The notes under the pieces were generated by a model. It was not told the origin of the DNA, searched no databases, and saw only the letters and a list, made by a program, of their open reading frames with translations. A stretch of DNA of 6,374 nt, taken from positions 1 through 6,374 of the forward strand of contig JAKORR010000167.1 in the NCBI GenBank assembly GCA_029777735.1. The letters run 5' to 3'. Every line of letters begins with the position of its first letter. Positions within the stretch are counted from its first letter, which is position 1. The stretch comes from Armatimonadota bacterium (GTDB taxonomy: Bacteria; Armatimonadota; Zipacnadia; Zipacnadales; FEN-943). Positions 1 through 6,227 of the stretch are shown in pieces. The translations under genes were made by a program, and so were the position numbers.

Positions 1-1549
1 CCAGCTCTGCTGTGGCCTCATCCAGGATCAAGATGCGCGGGTCGCGCAGCAGCGCTCGGGCTATGGCCACGCGCTGTCGCTGTCCTCCGGACAACCTTGT
101 TCCACGCTCTCCAACTACTGTTTCATAGCCGTCCGGGAATTCCATGATGAAGTCGTGGGCATTGGCTGCAATAGCTGCACGCACCACTTCCTCATCGGTA
201 GCCTCAGGACGACCATACCGGATATTGTCACGGATGGTGCCCGAGAACAGAAAGTTCTCTTGCAACACCATACCGATGTTCCGTCTGAGGAACTGGAGAT
301 TTATCTCTCTTACATCGATGCCGTCGATAAGAACTCGCCCTTCCACCGGGTCGTAGAAACGCGGCACTAGGTGCACCAAGGTCGTCTTGCCGGAGCCCGA
401 CGGCCCCACTAGCGCGAGAATCCTGCCCGGCTCGGCGTGAAGGTTGATGTCTTCCAGCACCCACTCCCCAGGCTCGTAGGAAAAACTCACATGCTCGAAA
501 TCAACCTTACCCTCGATCTTTTGTAGCTTCACCGGCTCCTTGGGCTCCGCGATGTCGGGCACCGTGTCCAAGGTCTCGAAGATCCGCTCAACGGCTGCCA
601 TGACCCAGTTCAACGTGTCGTTGACGGTGACGAGTGCGATGACAGGCCCATACAGCATCCCTAGCCACTGGTTGAAGGCCATCAGATCGCCCAGGGTCAT
701 GGTGCCCTGGTGTAGCATCCGCATGCCTCCGAAATACATGACCGCCACCGACGCCAGACCTGTGAGCAGCGAGGATATCACGCTGAGTAGCGTCCTGAGA
801 CGCGCCAGGCGAATCTGCAGCTCGATGTTGTTGCGCAGTTCCTGCACAAACCGCCTCGCCTCGTGCTGCTCTCTGGCAAAGGCCTTGACAACACGGATCC
901 CTGAGACCGACTCGGATAGAATCCCGTAGACATCCGAGTACTGGTCTCGTGCTTCTGAAGCTGCGCGCCGGATGGGCCTTTGGAACAGCAGGAAGTTGGC
1001 GACGTACAGTGGCAGAATGGAGCAAGCGATGAGGGCCAACTGGGGGGATCGGATGAAGAGCACGGTGAGAACGCCGATCAAGGTGACCGTGTTGGACAGC
1101 ATATCTACCAGGCCGCCGGACAGGGCGTACTGAACGGCGTCCACGTCGTAGAGCACCCGCGCCATGATTCGCCCGTGGCTCTGTCGCTCGAACCAGGCCA
1201 TGGATAGCTTCTGTACATGCCGGAAGAGCTGGGAGCGTAGGTCGAAGATAGCACGGTTGCCGACGAAGGCCAGGATCATCGCCCGGCTGTAACCAATCAT
1301 GGCCTGCGACACATGCAGGCCGAGCATCAGGCCCACAAGTGACAGGAACACCACGACCATATGGCTGCGCTGGCTGTCCTGCTGAGCCGGGGAAAGCTTG
1401 TGCCACCCGCCGAAGTTGTCAACCAACAGCTTGGTGATGTAAGGGCTGAACATCCCCAGGCCAGTGCCTATGAAGACCAGCAGCAAGGCCAAGGCTATCC
1501 GCCACTTGTAGCGGCGGGCGAAAACCATCATTCGGAAAAATAACGCCAT
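1..1549 (-). CDS. ABC exporter half-transporter, fused permease-ATPase (MsbA/BmrA-like), 3' end cut by the window
   Basis: An inner-membrane ATP-driven exporter half-molecule that would work as a dimer; substrate (lipid, drug or peptide) cannot be told from sequence. I translated 516 codons without a stop from the ATG at 1549. Approximate membrane spans are residues 18-36, 64-84, 146-166, 169-190, 254-274 and 289-308. The coupling-helix regions (about 117-137 and 207-226, the latter with GIRVVKAFARE) match type IV exporters. The ATPase domain begins near residue 350: A-loop Tyr358, Walker A GPSGSGKT at 382-389, Q-loop Gln430, signature LSGGQ at 486-490, and Walker B ILILDE at 506-511 with catalytic Glu511. 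All visible motifs are canonical, so an active homodimer is plausible. The D-loop reads A-E-L where S-A-L is usual. About 60-80 residues, including the H-loop His, lie beyond the edge. The ATG at 1549 was chosen because GAGAGGG lies just upstream; the later ATGs (1531, 1528) have no ribosome site. Divergent from uvrB. Confidence 0.95.
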   Translation of the reverse strand, partial: MALFFRMMVFARRYKWRIALALLLVFIGTGLGMFSPYITKLLVDNFGGWHKLSPAQQDSQRSHMVVVFLSLVGLMLGLHVSQAMIGYSRAMILAFVGNRAIFDLRSQLFRHVQKLSMAWFERQSHGRIMARVLYDVDAVQYALSGGLVDMLSNTVTLIGVLTVLFIRSPQLALIACSILPLYVANFLLFQRPIRRAASEARDQYSDVYGILSESVSGIRVVKAFAREQHEARRFVQELRNNIELQIRLARLRTLLSVISSLLTGLASVAVMYFGGMRMLHQGTMTLGDLMAFNQWLGMLYGPVIALVTVNDTLNWVMAAVERIFETLDTVPDIAEPKEPVKLQKIEGKVDFEHVSFSYEPGEWVLEDINLHAEPGRILALVGPSGSGKTTLVHLVPRFYDPVEGRVLIDGIDVREINLQFLRRNIGMVLQENFLFSGTIRDNIRYGRPEATDEEVVRAAIAANAHDFIMEFPDGYETVVGERGTRLSGGQRQRVAIARALLRDPRILILDEATAEL

Positions 1550-1551
1550 AA

Positions 1552-1573
1552 CCCTCTCGACCGGCCACGCCGG
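1552..1573 (-). promoter_or_regulatory. Ribosome binding site and small leader hairpin of the ABC exporter
   Basis: Read on the minus strand, GAGAGGG (1558-1552) ends only 2 nt before the ATG at 1549, a purine-rich Shine-Dalgarno with rather short spacing. Immediately upstream, a perfect 5-bp inverted repeat with a 3-nt loop (CCGGC/GCCGG, 1561-1573) would place a GC-rich hairpin against the ribosome site. A role in translation control is inference; it may be chance in GC-rich DNA. Confidence 0.5.
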
Positions 1574-1595
1574 ATGTTACCCAAGAGCTTTCTAT

Positions 1596-1624
1596 ATTAT
1601 ACTTACTGCTACAGATTCTCGAAA
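1596..1624 (-). promoter_or_regulatory. Probable sigma-70-type promoter of the ABC exporter
   Basis: On the minus strand a consensus -10 box TATAAT (1601-1596) lies 17 nt downstream of TTTCGA (1624-1619), a weak -35 box matching TTGACA at 3 of 6 positions. The -10 lies in the most A/T-rich patch of the intergenic region. Transcription would begin near 1589, giving a 5' leader of about 40 nt before the ATG at 1549. The -10 match and position are good; the -35 is poor, so this is a moderate call. Confidence 0.45.
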
Positions 1625-1841
1625 GCGGCACCGGCCAAATACAAGTCAAGTGTGTCGCGCCTGATCAAGGTTACAGTCTTGCCACATGAGCCCCGCGATA
1701 GTCGGCACGTCCCTGCCGCCCAGGGGCCGTGGCTCAGTGCTCCAAGTTTTCTGCGGCCGCTGGGAGTACACTCATCTGGGCTACTTCGTGCCGCAGACTT
1801 AAGTCCTTGCCCCTAGTCACCTCCTGCAGAGAGACACGAAG

Positions 1842-1850
1842 TGGTAAAAT
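1842..1850 (+). promoter_or_regulatory. Extended -10 promoter element for uvrB
   Basis: TGGTAAAAT: the TGN extension followed by TAAAAT, one mismatch from TATAAT. No good -35 lies 16-18 nt upstream, as is common for extended -10 promoters. Transcription would start near 1857, giving a leader of about 60 nt before the uvrB ATG at 1916. This also argues against translation from the in-frame GTG at 1841, which would lie inside the promoter. Confidence 0.5.
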
Positions 1851-1863
1851 CTCCTCGGGGCTC

Positions 1864-1894
1864 CTGCCACCGGCCAGGTGGTAGTGAGGCCACC
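1864..1894 (+). promoter_or_regulatory. uvrB leader hairpin with a competing alternative pairing
   Basis: CTGCCACC (1864-1871) pairs with GGTGGTAG (1877-1884) to give an 8-bp stem with one G-U pair and a 5-nt loop. The same GGTGG (1877-1881) can pair instead with CCACC at 1890-1894, with an 8-nt loop. The two folds exclude each other. They sit between the predicted transcription start and the uvrB start codon, and the second would take in the GAGG at 1886-1889. Pairings are seen in the sequence; any switching function is inference. Confidence 0.35.
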
Positions 1895-1915
1895 GATGCA
1901 AACTACGAGATCACC

Positions 1916-3892
1916 ATGCAAGCCTTCAAAGTCTTATCGGAGTTCGAGCCCAAGGGAGATCAGCCCGAGGCCATAGCTGACCTGGTTGAAGGCCTTGCCT
2001 CGGGCCTGCGTGACCAAGTGTTGCTGGGTGTCACGGGGTCGGGAAAGACCTACGTGGTCGCCAAGGTAATCGAGGCGGTACAGAGGCCCACTTTGATAAT
2101 CGCGCACAACAAGACACTTGCGGCTCAGTTAGCAGCCGAATTCAAGGAATTCTTCCCCAACAACGCCGTCGAGTACTTTGTGAGCTACTACGACTACTAC
2201 CAGCCGGAGGCCTATCTGCCTCAAACGGACACTTACATCGAGAAGGACTCGCGCATAAATGAGGAGATCGACCGTCTTCGGCACTCGGCAACACAGGCGG
2301 TGATGACACGGCGTGACGTCGTGGTCGTGGCTTCTGTCTCGTGCATCTTTGGCCTGGGTTCTCCTGAGCAGTACGAAGAAGTGAGCCTGGTCCTTACACG
2401 TGGGGCGCAGATGGACCGTGACGACATGCTTCGCCAGCTCGTCAGCATGCAGTTCTCACGCAATGACTATGAGCCGCAGCGCGGCACCTTCCGTGCCCGC
2501 GGCGACATCGTTGAAGTTCACCCCACCGATCGCGATGAACTTGTTCGTGTCGAGATGTTCGGCGACGAGGTGGAGAGGATTCTGATTATTGACCCACTAA
2601 CCGGAGAGATACTCGAGGAGCGCGGAACCGCCATCATTTTCCCGGCCACGCACTATGTGGCCAGCCGCGAGCGCATCGAGGCCGCTCTGGTCAGTATAGA
2701 ACAGGAGCTTGAAGAACGGCTAGCCGAGTTCATCCGTCAGGGTAAGCTTCTGGAGGCCCAGCGCCTCGAGCAGCGCACGCGCTACGACTTGGAGATGATC
2801 CGCGAGGTGGGCTACTGCCAGGGAATCGAGAACTATTCACGGCACTTCGACGGCCGGGATTCCGGTGAGCCGCCTTATACGCTACTCGATTACTTCCCCA
2901 AGGACTTCCTTTGTGTGATCGACGAGTCGCACCAGACTATCCCGCAGTTGAGGGCCATGCACGAAGGCGACCGGGCTCGCAAGACTAGTCTGGTCGAGCA
3001 CGGTTTTCGGCTTCCGTCAGCCTACGACAACAGGCCTCTAACCTTCGAAGAGTTCCAGGAACGCATCGGTCAGACCATATACGTCTCCGCGACGCCCGGG
3101 CCTTACGAGAGAGCGAAGGCCCAGCGGGTGGTGGAGCTAATTGTGCGTCCTACTGGGCTCGTTGATCCCCCCATCGAAATTCGCCCCAAGAAGGGGCAGA
3201 TTGACGACCTTATCGGTGAGGTGCGGGCCACGACGGAGCAAGGCAACCGGGTGCTTGTCACGGTTCTCACCAAACGGATGGCCGAGGACTTGACTGAATA
3301 CCTTGCCGAGCTGGGTATCCGGGCTCACTACCTTCACGCGGACGTCGAAACTCTCGAACGCTCAGAGCTGTTGCGTTCCCTTCGTCTGGGTGAGTTCGAT
3401 GTTCTCGTCGGAATCAACCTCCTGCGCGAGGGCTTGGACCTGCCGGAAGTGGCCCTGGTGGCGATCCTTGACGCCGACGTTGAGGGCTACCTACGCTCGA
3501 CGACGTCCTTGATTCAGCTCATGGGACGCGCCGCTCGCAACCTTGGTGGCCGCGTGATCATGTACGCCGACAAGGTCACGGCCTCCATGCGAGCAGCCCT
3601 GGACGAGTGCGAGCGGCGGCGCGAGAAGCAGATCGCCTACAACAAGGAACACGGCATCACTCCCCAGTCGGTTAGCAAAGCTGTCCGCGAAGTCATTCGA
3701 GGCGAAGCCGAGCGGAGCCGGGCCGCGCTCAAGCGAGTGGCGCCAAAGCTGGCCGAGGAAGCGCCTCCCGACCAGCTTTTCGAGGTGATACGGGAGTTGG
3801 AACGCGAGATGCGCGAGGCTGCTGAGCGGCTGGAGTTCGAGCGCGCTGCTGAGTTGAGGGACGAGATCGAGGAACTCAAGCAGTTGCTCTAG
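1916..3892 (+). CDS. uvrB: UvrABC system protein B, excision repair damage-verification ATPase
   Basis: Cytoplasmic nucleotide excision repair protein. UvrA loads it at bulky DNA lesions, it opens the helix with its ATPase-driven beta-hairpin, then recruits UvrC. With the ATG at 1916 it has 658 residues, normal for the family. The N-terminus (FKVLSEFEPKGDQPEAI) is typical. Walker A GVTGSGKT is at 38-45, the aromatic beta-hairpin YYDYYQPEAYLPQTDTY at 91-107, DESH (motif II) at 336-339, SAT (motif III) at 391-393 and GRAAR (motif VI) at 537-541. A UVR coiled coil occupies about 622-657. The frame is open upstream to a GTG at 1841, but those 25 residues are not family-like and the GTG lies in the promoter, so I chose 1916 although its Shine-Dalgarno (GAG, 6 nt away) is weak. 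Small oddities: Val522 where Lys is usual after DAD, and QLMGRAARN where QTIGRAARN is usual. No DNA-binding or catalytic motif is lost. Confidence 0.98.
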   Translation: MQAFKVLSEFEPKGDQPEAIADLVEGLASGLRDQVLLGVTGSGKTYVVAKVIEAVQRPTLIIAHNKTLAAQLAAEFKEFFPNNAVEYFVSYYDYYQPEAYLPQTDTYIEKDSRINEEIDRLRHSATQAVMTRRDVVVVASVSCIFGLGSPEQYEEVSLVLTRGAQMDRDDMLRQLVSMQFSRNDYEPQRGTFRARGDIVEVHPTDRDELVRVEMFGDEVERILIIDPLTGEILEERGTAIIFPATHYVASRERIEAALVSIEQELEERLAEFIRQGKLLEAQRLEQRTRYDLEMIREVGYCQGIENYSRHFDGRDSGEPPYTLLDYFPKDFLCVIDESHQTIPQLRAMHEGDRARKTSLVEHGFRLPSAYDNRPLTFEEFQERIGQTIYVSATPGPYERAKAQRVVELIVRPTGLVDPPIEIRPKKGQIDDLIGEVRATTEQGNRVLVTVLTKRMAEDLTEYLAELGIRAHYLHADVETLERSELLRSLRLGEFDVLVGINLLREGLDLPEVALVAILDADVEGYLRSTTSLIQLMGRAARNLGGRVIMYADKVTASMRAALDECERRREKQIAYNKEHGITPQSVSKAVREVIRGEAERSRAALKRVAPKLAEEAPPDQLFEVIRELEREMREAAERLEFERAAELRDEIEELKQLL

Positions 3893-4164
3893 CTCGGCCA
3901 CACCGCCGGACCTCGGATAATTCACGCCCCGTGAGTGCATCTGCGGAACGGTATATACGTCCTGGGGCACCTCTACTCGGTGGTTCTCGTTGTGGCCGAG
4001 GAAGATTAGCTGGAGCTGGCGGAGGCGCGAGGGAACCAATTCCTTGTCGAGGTGGCCGATCACCCTTAGAATCGCCTCAGCAGACCGCCCGTCCACTGCT
4101 CCGGCGACGGCGAGATAGACTGAGGTCCCCAGTCGCTGACTTGGTATGGTGAGGTCACCGTAGT
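3893..4164. other. uvrB-uvrC intergenic gap, with a coding-like open frame on the minus strand
   Basis: No plus-strand frame looks like a protein: the uvrB frame meets stops at 3932, 4007, 4068 and beyond, and the 73-codon frame 3931-4152 is Arg/Gly/Pro-rich and looks like a shadow. On the minus strand one frame stays open through the whole gap (about 90 codons). It has mostly G/C third positions and a balanced composition, for example LRQLQLIFLGHNENHRVEV read from about 4021 down to 3965. A GTG at 4096 could start it, but the frame then runs into antisense uvrB and stops at 3491. I do not recognise a family. It may be a gene remnant or chance openness. A weak hairpin (TCACG/CGTGA, 3922-3934) follows uvrB without a U-run, so it is not a convincing terminator; uvrC is probably co-transcribed with uvrB. 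Confidence 0.3.
4148..4164 (+). promoter_or_regulatory. uvrC ribosome binding site inside a palindrome
   Basis: GAGGT (4151-4155) lies 9 nt before the ATG at 4165 and sets the start; a TGA in the same frame at 4150-4152 rules out a longer protein. The site lies within the palindrome GGTGAGGTCACC (4148-4159), which can fold as a 4-bp stem with AGGT in the loop, or serve as a 12-bp dyad for a protein. Part of this element recurs before uvrB (1884-1895). Confidence 0.6.
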
Positions 4165-6081
4165 ATGCACGAGATACCTGCAGAGCTATCTGAGAAGCTC
4201 GCTCAGGTACCGCAGCTTCCCGGCTGCTACCTAATCAAAGGACGCGAAGGTCGTGTCCTCTATGTGGGTAAAGCGCGCGCGCTCCGCAGCCGCCTGCGGC
4301 AGCACTTCGCCGAGTCGCGTCCGACATCGGCCTGGCATGAGCATATGGTGCAGCGGGCCCAAGACTTCGATTTCATAGTCACCTCGTCGGAAGTAGAGGC
4401 TCTGATACTCGAAGCGACGCTTATCAAGAAGCACCGTCCGCACTACAACATCCGGCTTGCTGACGACAAGTCCTACCCCTATCTAGTGCTCACCGACGAG
4501 GACTATCCGCGTCTGATGATACTGCGCGATTTGCCCGAAGCGGCCGCAGTGGCCCGGCCCGGCCAGCGCAGGGGCTTCCATGACCCGAAGCGTCACCGGG
4601 TCCATTCACTGAGCGTGGGACGTATCTTTGGTCCGTACCCTAATGCCGCAGCCATGCGGCGAACCATGCGTATGGTCAGCCAGATCTTCGGCCTGCGCAC
4701 CTGCAGTAGGCCTCTTGACGCGCGCTCCCCTCGGCAGCCCTGCCTGAATTACCATATGAAGCGTTGCCCCGGGCCCTGTCTTGGAACTGTGACTCCCGAG
4801 GAGTACGCAGAGCGTGTTAGCCAGGCGGCGACCTTCTTGGGTGGGCGCACCGAGAGGGTCGTACAGCAGCTTCGGGCCGAGATGCAGCGGGCTTCTGAAG
4901 CGCTCCAGTTCGAGCGAGCTGCCGTTCTGCGTGACCGCCTGAGAGCCCTGGAACGCGCAACTGAGAACCAGGTGGTTGTGTTCAATGATACTGTGGACCG
5001 CGACGTTCTCGCCGCGGCCCAGGAGACCGATCGGGCGGTTGTGGCTCAGCTCATGGTGCGCGCGGGCAGGTTGGTGCAGCAGAACCAGATGGAATTCACC
5101 CATGCGGAGAAGCACGCACCAGAGGAGGCCCTGGCTACCTTCATGGCTCAGCACTACGCGCACGGCGGCGAGGTGCCACGCGAAATCCTCGTTAGCCACG
5201 AATTGGCAGACACAGACGAATGGGAGGGCCTTTTGCGGGAACTTCGTGGCGGACCCGTGCACTTGCGGCGGCCCAGGCGTGGCAGCGCCCGTGCCCTGGT
5301 CGACATGGCACTGCGCAATGCCCAATTCGCGCTCGAACGGTTGGTGACGACGCAGGCGGAAAGCAAGCGAGCGGCACGCGCTGCGGTCGAGGACCTGGGG
5401 CAGGCTTTGCGGCTGTCTGAACCTCCCCGACGGATCGAGTGTTACGATGTGTCCAACACTGGCGGGCATCTCATCATCGGGTCGATGGTCGTTTTTGCCG
5501 ACGGCCTGCCGGACAAAAAGAGCTACCGCGCCTTCCGCATACGGACTGTCGAGGAAAAACCAGACGACTATGCCGCTCTGGGAGAGATGCTCAAGCGTCG
5601 CTTGGCCCGGGCCGCTGCGGGCGACGACCGATTCCTTCCCCTGCCCCACTTGATAGTAGTTGATGGGGGCCGCGGCCAGCTTGGCGTTGCCGAGCAAGTC
5701 CTGGAGGACGCCGGGCACCAGGGTACTCTTGCACTCGCGGCCCTTGCCAAGGAGGAAGAGGCGGTCTACGTACCTGGGAAGGCCACGCCGCTGGACATGA
5801 CTAGCCACACGCGGGCTCAATTCCTGCTGGAACGCGTGCGCGACGAGACCCATCGCTACGGCCTTGTGCGTCACCGGACCTTGAGGGACCGAGAGGTCAC
5901 AGTTTCGCTGCTGGAGCAGGTGGACGGGATAGGACCAGAGCGCCGCAGAGCTCTGTTGCGTGCCTTTCCGTCTGTCGAGGCCATGGCCCAGGCAGGTGTG
6001 GACGAGTTGGCTACGGTCCCAGGCATAACCCGGCCGTTGGCCGAGAAGCTAAAGAGATTCCTTTTGGAAGAGCTCTCCTAG
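4165..6081 (+). CDS. uvrC: UvrABC system protein C, dual-incision excision nuclease
   Basis: Cytoplasmic nuclease that binds the UvrB-DNA complex and cuts on both sides of the lesion. It has 638 residues (E. coli has 610). The N-terminal GIY-YIG domain, which makes the 3' cut, spans about 15-100 with Tyr22, YVG at 33-35, Arg42 and catalytic Glu83 within LILEATLIKKH. A basic insertion follows at about 122-150, before FGPYP (155-159). Four cysteines (180, 193, 201, 205) form the C-x12-C-x7-C-x3-C pattern of the region reported to bind an Fe-S cluster in E. coli UvrC. The UVR domain (about 227-262) pairs with that of UvrB. The RNase H-like domain, which makes the 5' cut, shows the expected DDH triad: Asp428 (ECYDVSNTGG), Asp500 (VVDGGRGQL) and His563 (RDETHRYGL). 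Tandem helix-hairpin-helix motifs (about 585-636) end the protein. The ATG at 4165 is supported by GAGGT and a TGA just upstream in frame. It follows uvrB on the same strand, without uvrA between them. Confidence 0.98.
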   Translation: MHEIPAELSEKLAQVPQLPGCYLIKGREGRVLYVGKARALRSRLRQHFAESRPTSAWHEHMVQRAQDFDFIVTSSEVEALILEATLIKKHRPHYNIRLADDKSYPYLVLTDEDYPRLMILRDLPEAAAVARPGQRRGFHDPKRHRVHSLSVGRIFGPYPNAAAMRRTMRMVSQIFGLRTCSRPLDARSPRQPCLNYHMKRCPGPCLGTVTPEEYAERVSQAATFLGGRTERVVQQLRAEMQRASEALQFERAAVLRDRLRALERATENQVVVFNDTVDRDVLAAAQETDRAVVAQLMVRAGRLVQQNQMEFTHAEKHAPEEALATFMAQHYAHGGEVPREILVSHELADTDEWEGLLRELRGGPVHLRRPRRGSARALVDMALRNAQFALERLVTTQAESKRAARAAVEDLGQALRLSEPPRRIECYDVSNTGGHLIIGSMVVFADGLPDKKSYRAFRIRTVEEKPDDYAALGEMLKRRLARAAAGDDRFLPLPHLIVVDGGRGQLGVAEQVLEDAGHQGTLALAALAKEEEAVYVPGKATPLDMTSHTRAQFLLERVRDETHRYGLVRHRTLRDREVTVSLLEQVDGIGPERRRALLRAFPSVEAMAQAGVDELATVPGITRPLAEKLKRFLLEELS

Positions 6082-6138
6082 AGGACTGTACGCCTCCCTG
6101 CCGGGGACTGAGCTGTTAGCCTTCTGCAGGCACTGGCC

Positions 6139-6178
6139 GTCTCGGCGTACCCAGAGATTGCGCGGAGTGCACCGAGAC
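6139..6178. repeat. Inverted repeat downstream of uvrC, first of two
   Basis: GTCTCGG (6139-6145) pairs perfectly with CCGAGAC (6172-6178). After one mismatch the stem continues for four more pairs (6147-6150 with 6167-6170, one G-U), leaving a 16-nt loop. It starts 57 nt after the uvrC stop. No U-run follows on either strand, so it is not a classical intrinsic terminator, but it could stabilise a 3' end. Confidence 0.4.
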
Positions 6179-6188
6179 AGGGAATGTT

Positions 6189-6227
6189 CGGTTTCCGCAG
6201 GATGAATCTTTCGCCGCCAGGAAACCG
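6189..6227. repeat. Inverted repeat downstream of uvrC, second of two
   Basis: CGGTTTCC (6189-6196) and GGAAACCG (6220-6227) are a perfect 8-bp inverted repeat with a 23-nt spacer. It begins 10 nt after the first repeat. There is no U-run on either strand. One 8-bp repeat could arise by chance in a region this size; two in tandem are more suggestive of a folded 3' end or a convergent-gene boundary. Confidence 0.35.

Larger units (their letters stand above)
1550..1915. other. Divergent intergenic region between the ABC exporter and uvrB (366 nt)
   Basis: Holds the start signals of both flanking genes. From left: exporter ribosome site and hairpin, exporter promoter, about 220 nt without a recognisable element, then the uvrB extended -10 and leader. 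One short plus-strand frame, 1686-1802 (38 codons, ATG to TAA), is present but has no ribosome site at a usable distance (nearest AAGG is about 15 nt upstream), so I do not call it a gene. By eye I see no LexA box of the Bacillus type (GAAC-N4-GTTC) or the E. coli type (CTGT-N8-ACAG); an SOS box of another lineage could be missed. No tRNA or riboswitch fold was recognised. Confidence 0.6.

Noticed and set aside
588..1406. Long minus-strand frame of 272 codons
   Set aside because: It is a shadow of the ABC exporter: the true frame on the same strand translates to a complete membrane domain and ATPase, while this one is rich in Arg, Pro and His and has no family motifs.
1601..1630. LexA/SOS box near the divergent promoters
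   Set aside because: CTGCTACAG looks superficially like the CTGT-N8-ACAG box but the spacing is wrong, and no GAAC-N4-GTTC site was found by eye.
1686..1802. Short plus-strand ORF of 38 codons in the divergent intergenic region
   Set aside because: No ribosome site at a usable distance and no recognisable family; ORFs this short arise by chance in GC-rich DNA.
1841..1915. Upstream GTG start giving UvrB 25 extra residues
   Set aside because: The extension is not like UvrB N-termini, and the GTG overlaps the extended -10 element. A purine-rich stretch (1829-1834) does precede it, so it is not wholly excluded.
3922..3934. Hairpin TCACG/CGTGA as a uvrB terminator
   Set aside because: Only 5 bp with a 3-nt loop and no U-run, so too weak for an intrinsic terminator.
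4142..4150. TGGTATGGT as an extended -10 promoter for uvrC
   Set aside because: Only a partial match to TATAAT, no -35, and transcription would start inside the uvrC ribosome site.
3931..4152. 73-codon plus-strand frame between uvrB and uvrC
   Set aside because: Composition is dominated by Arg, Gly, Pro and Ser, it has no ribosome site, and it ends within the uvrC ribosome-site palindrome; it looks like a frame shadow.
4606..5874. Minus-strand frame of 422 codons opposite uvrC
   Set aside because: It lies wholly antisense to a fully conserved uvrC, and its openness follows from the G/C-biased codons of uvrC. No motif or ribosome site supports it.
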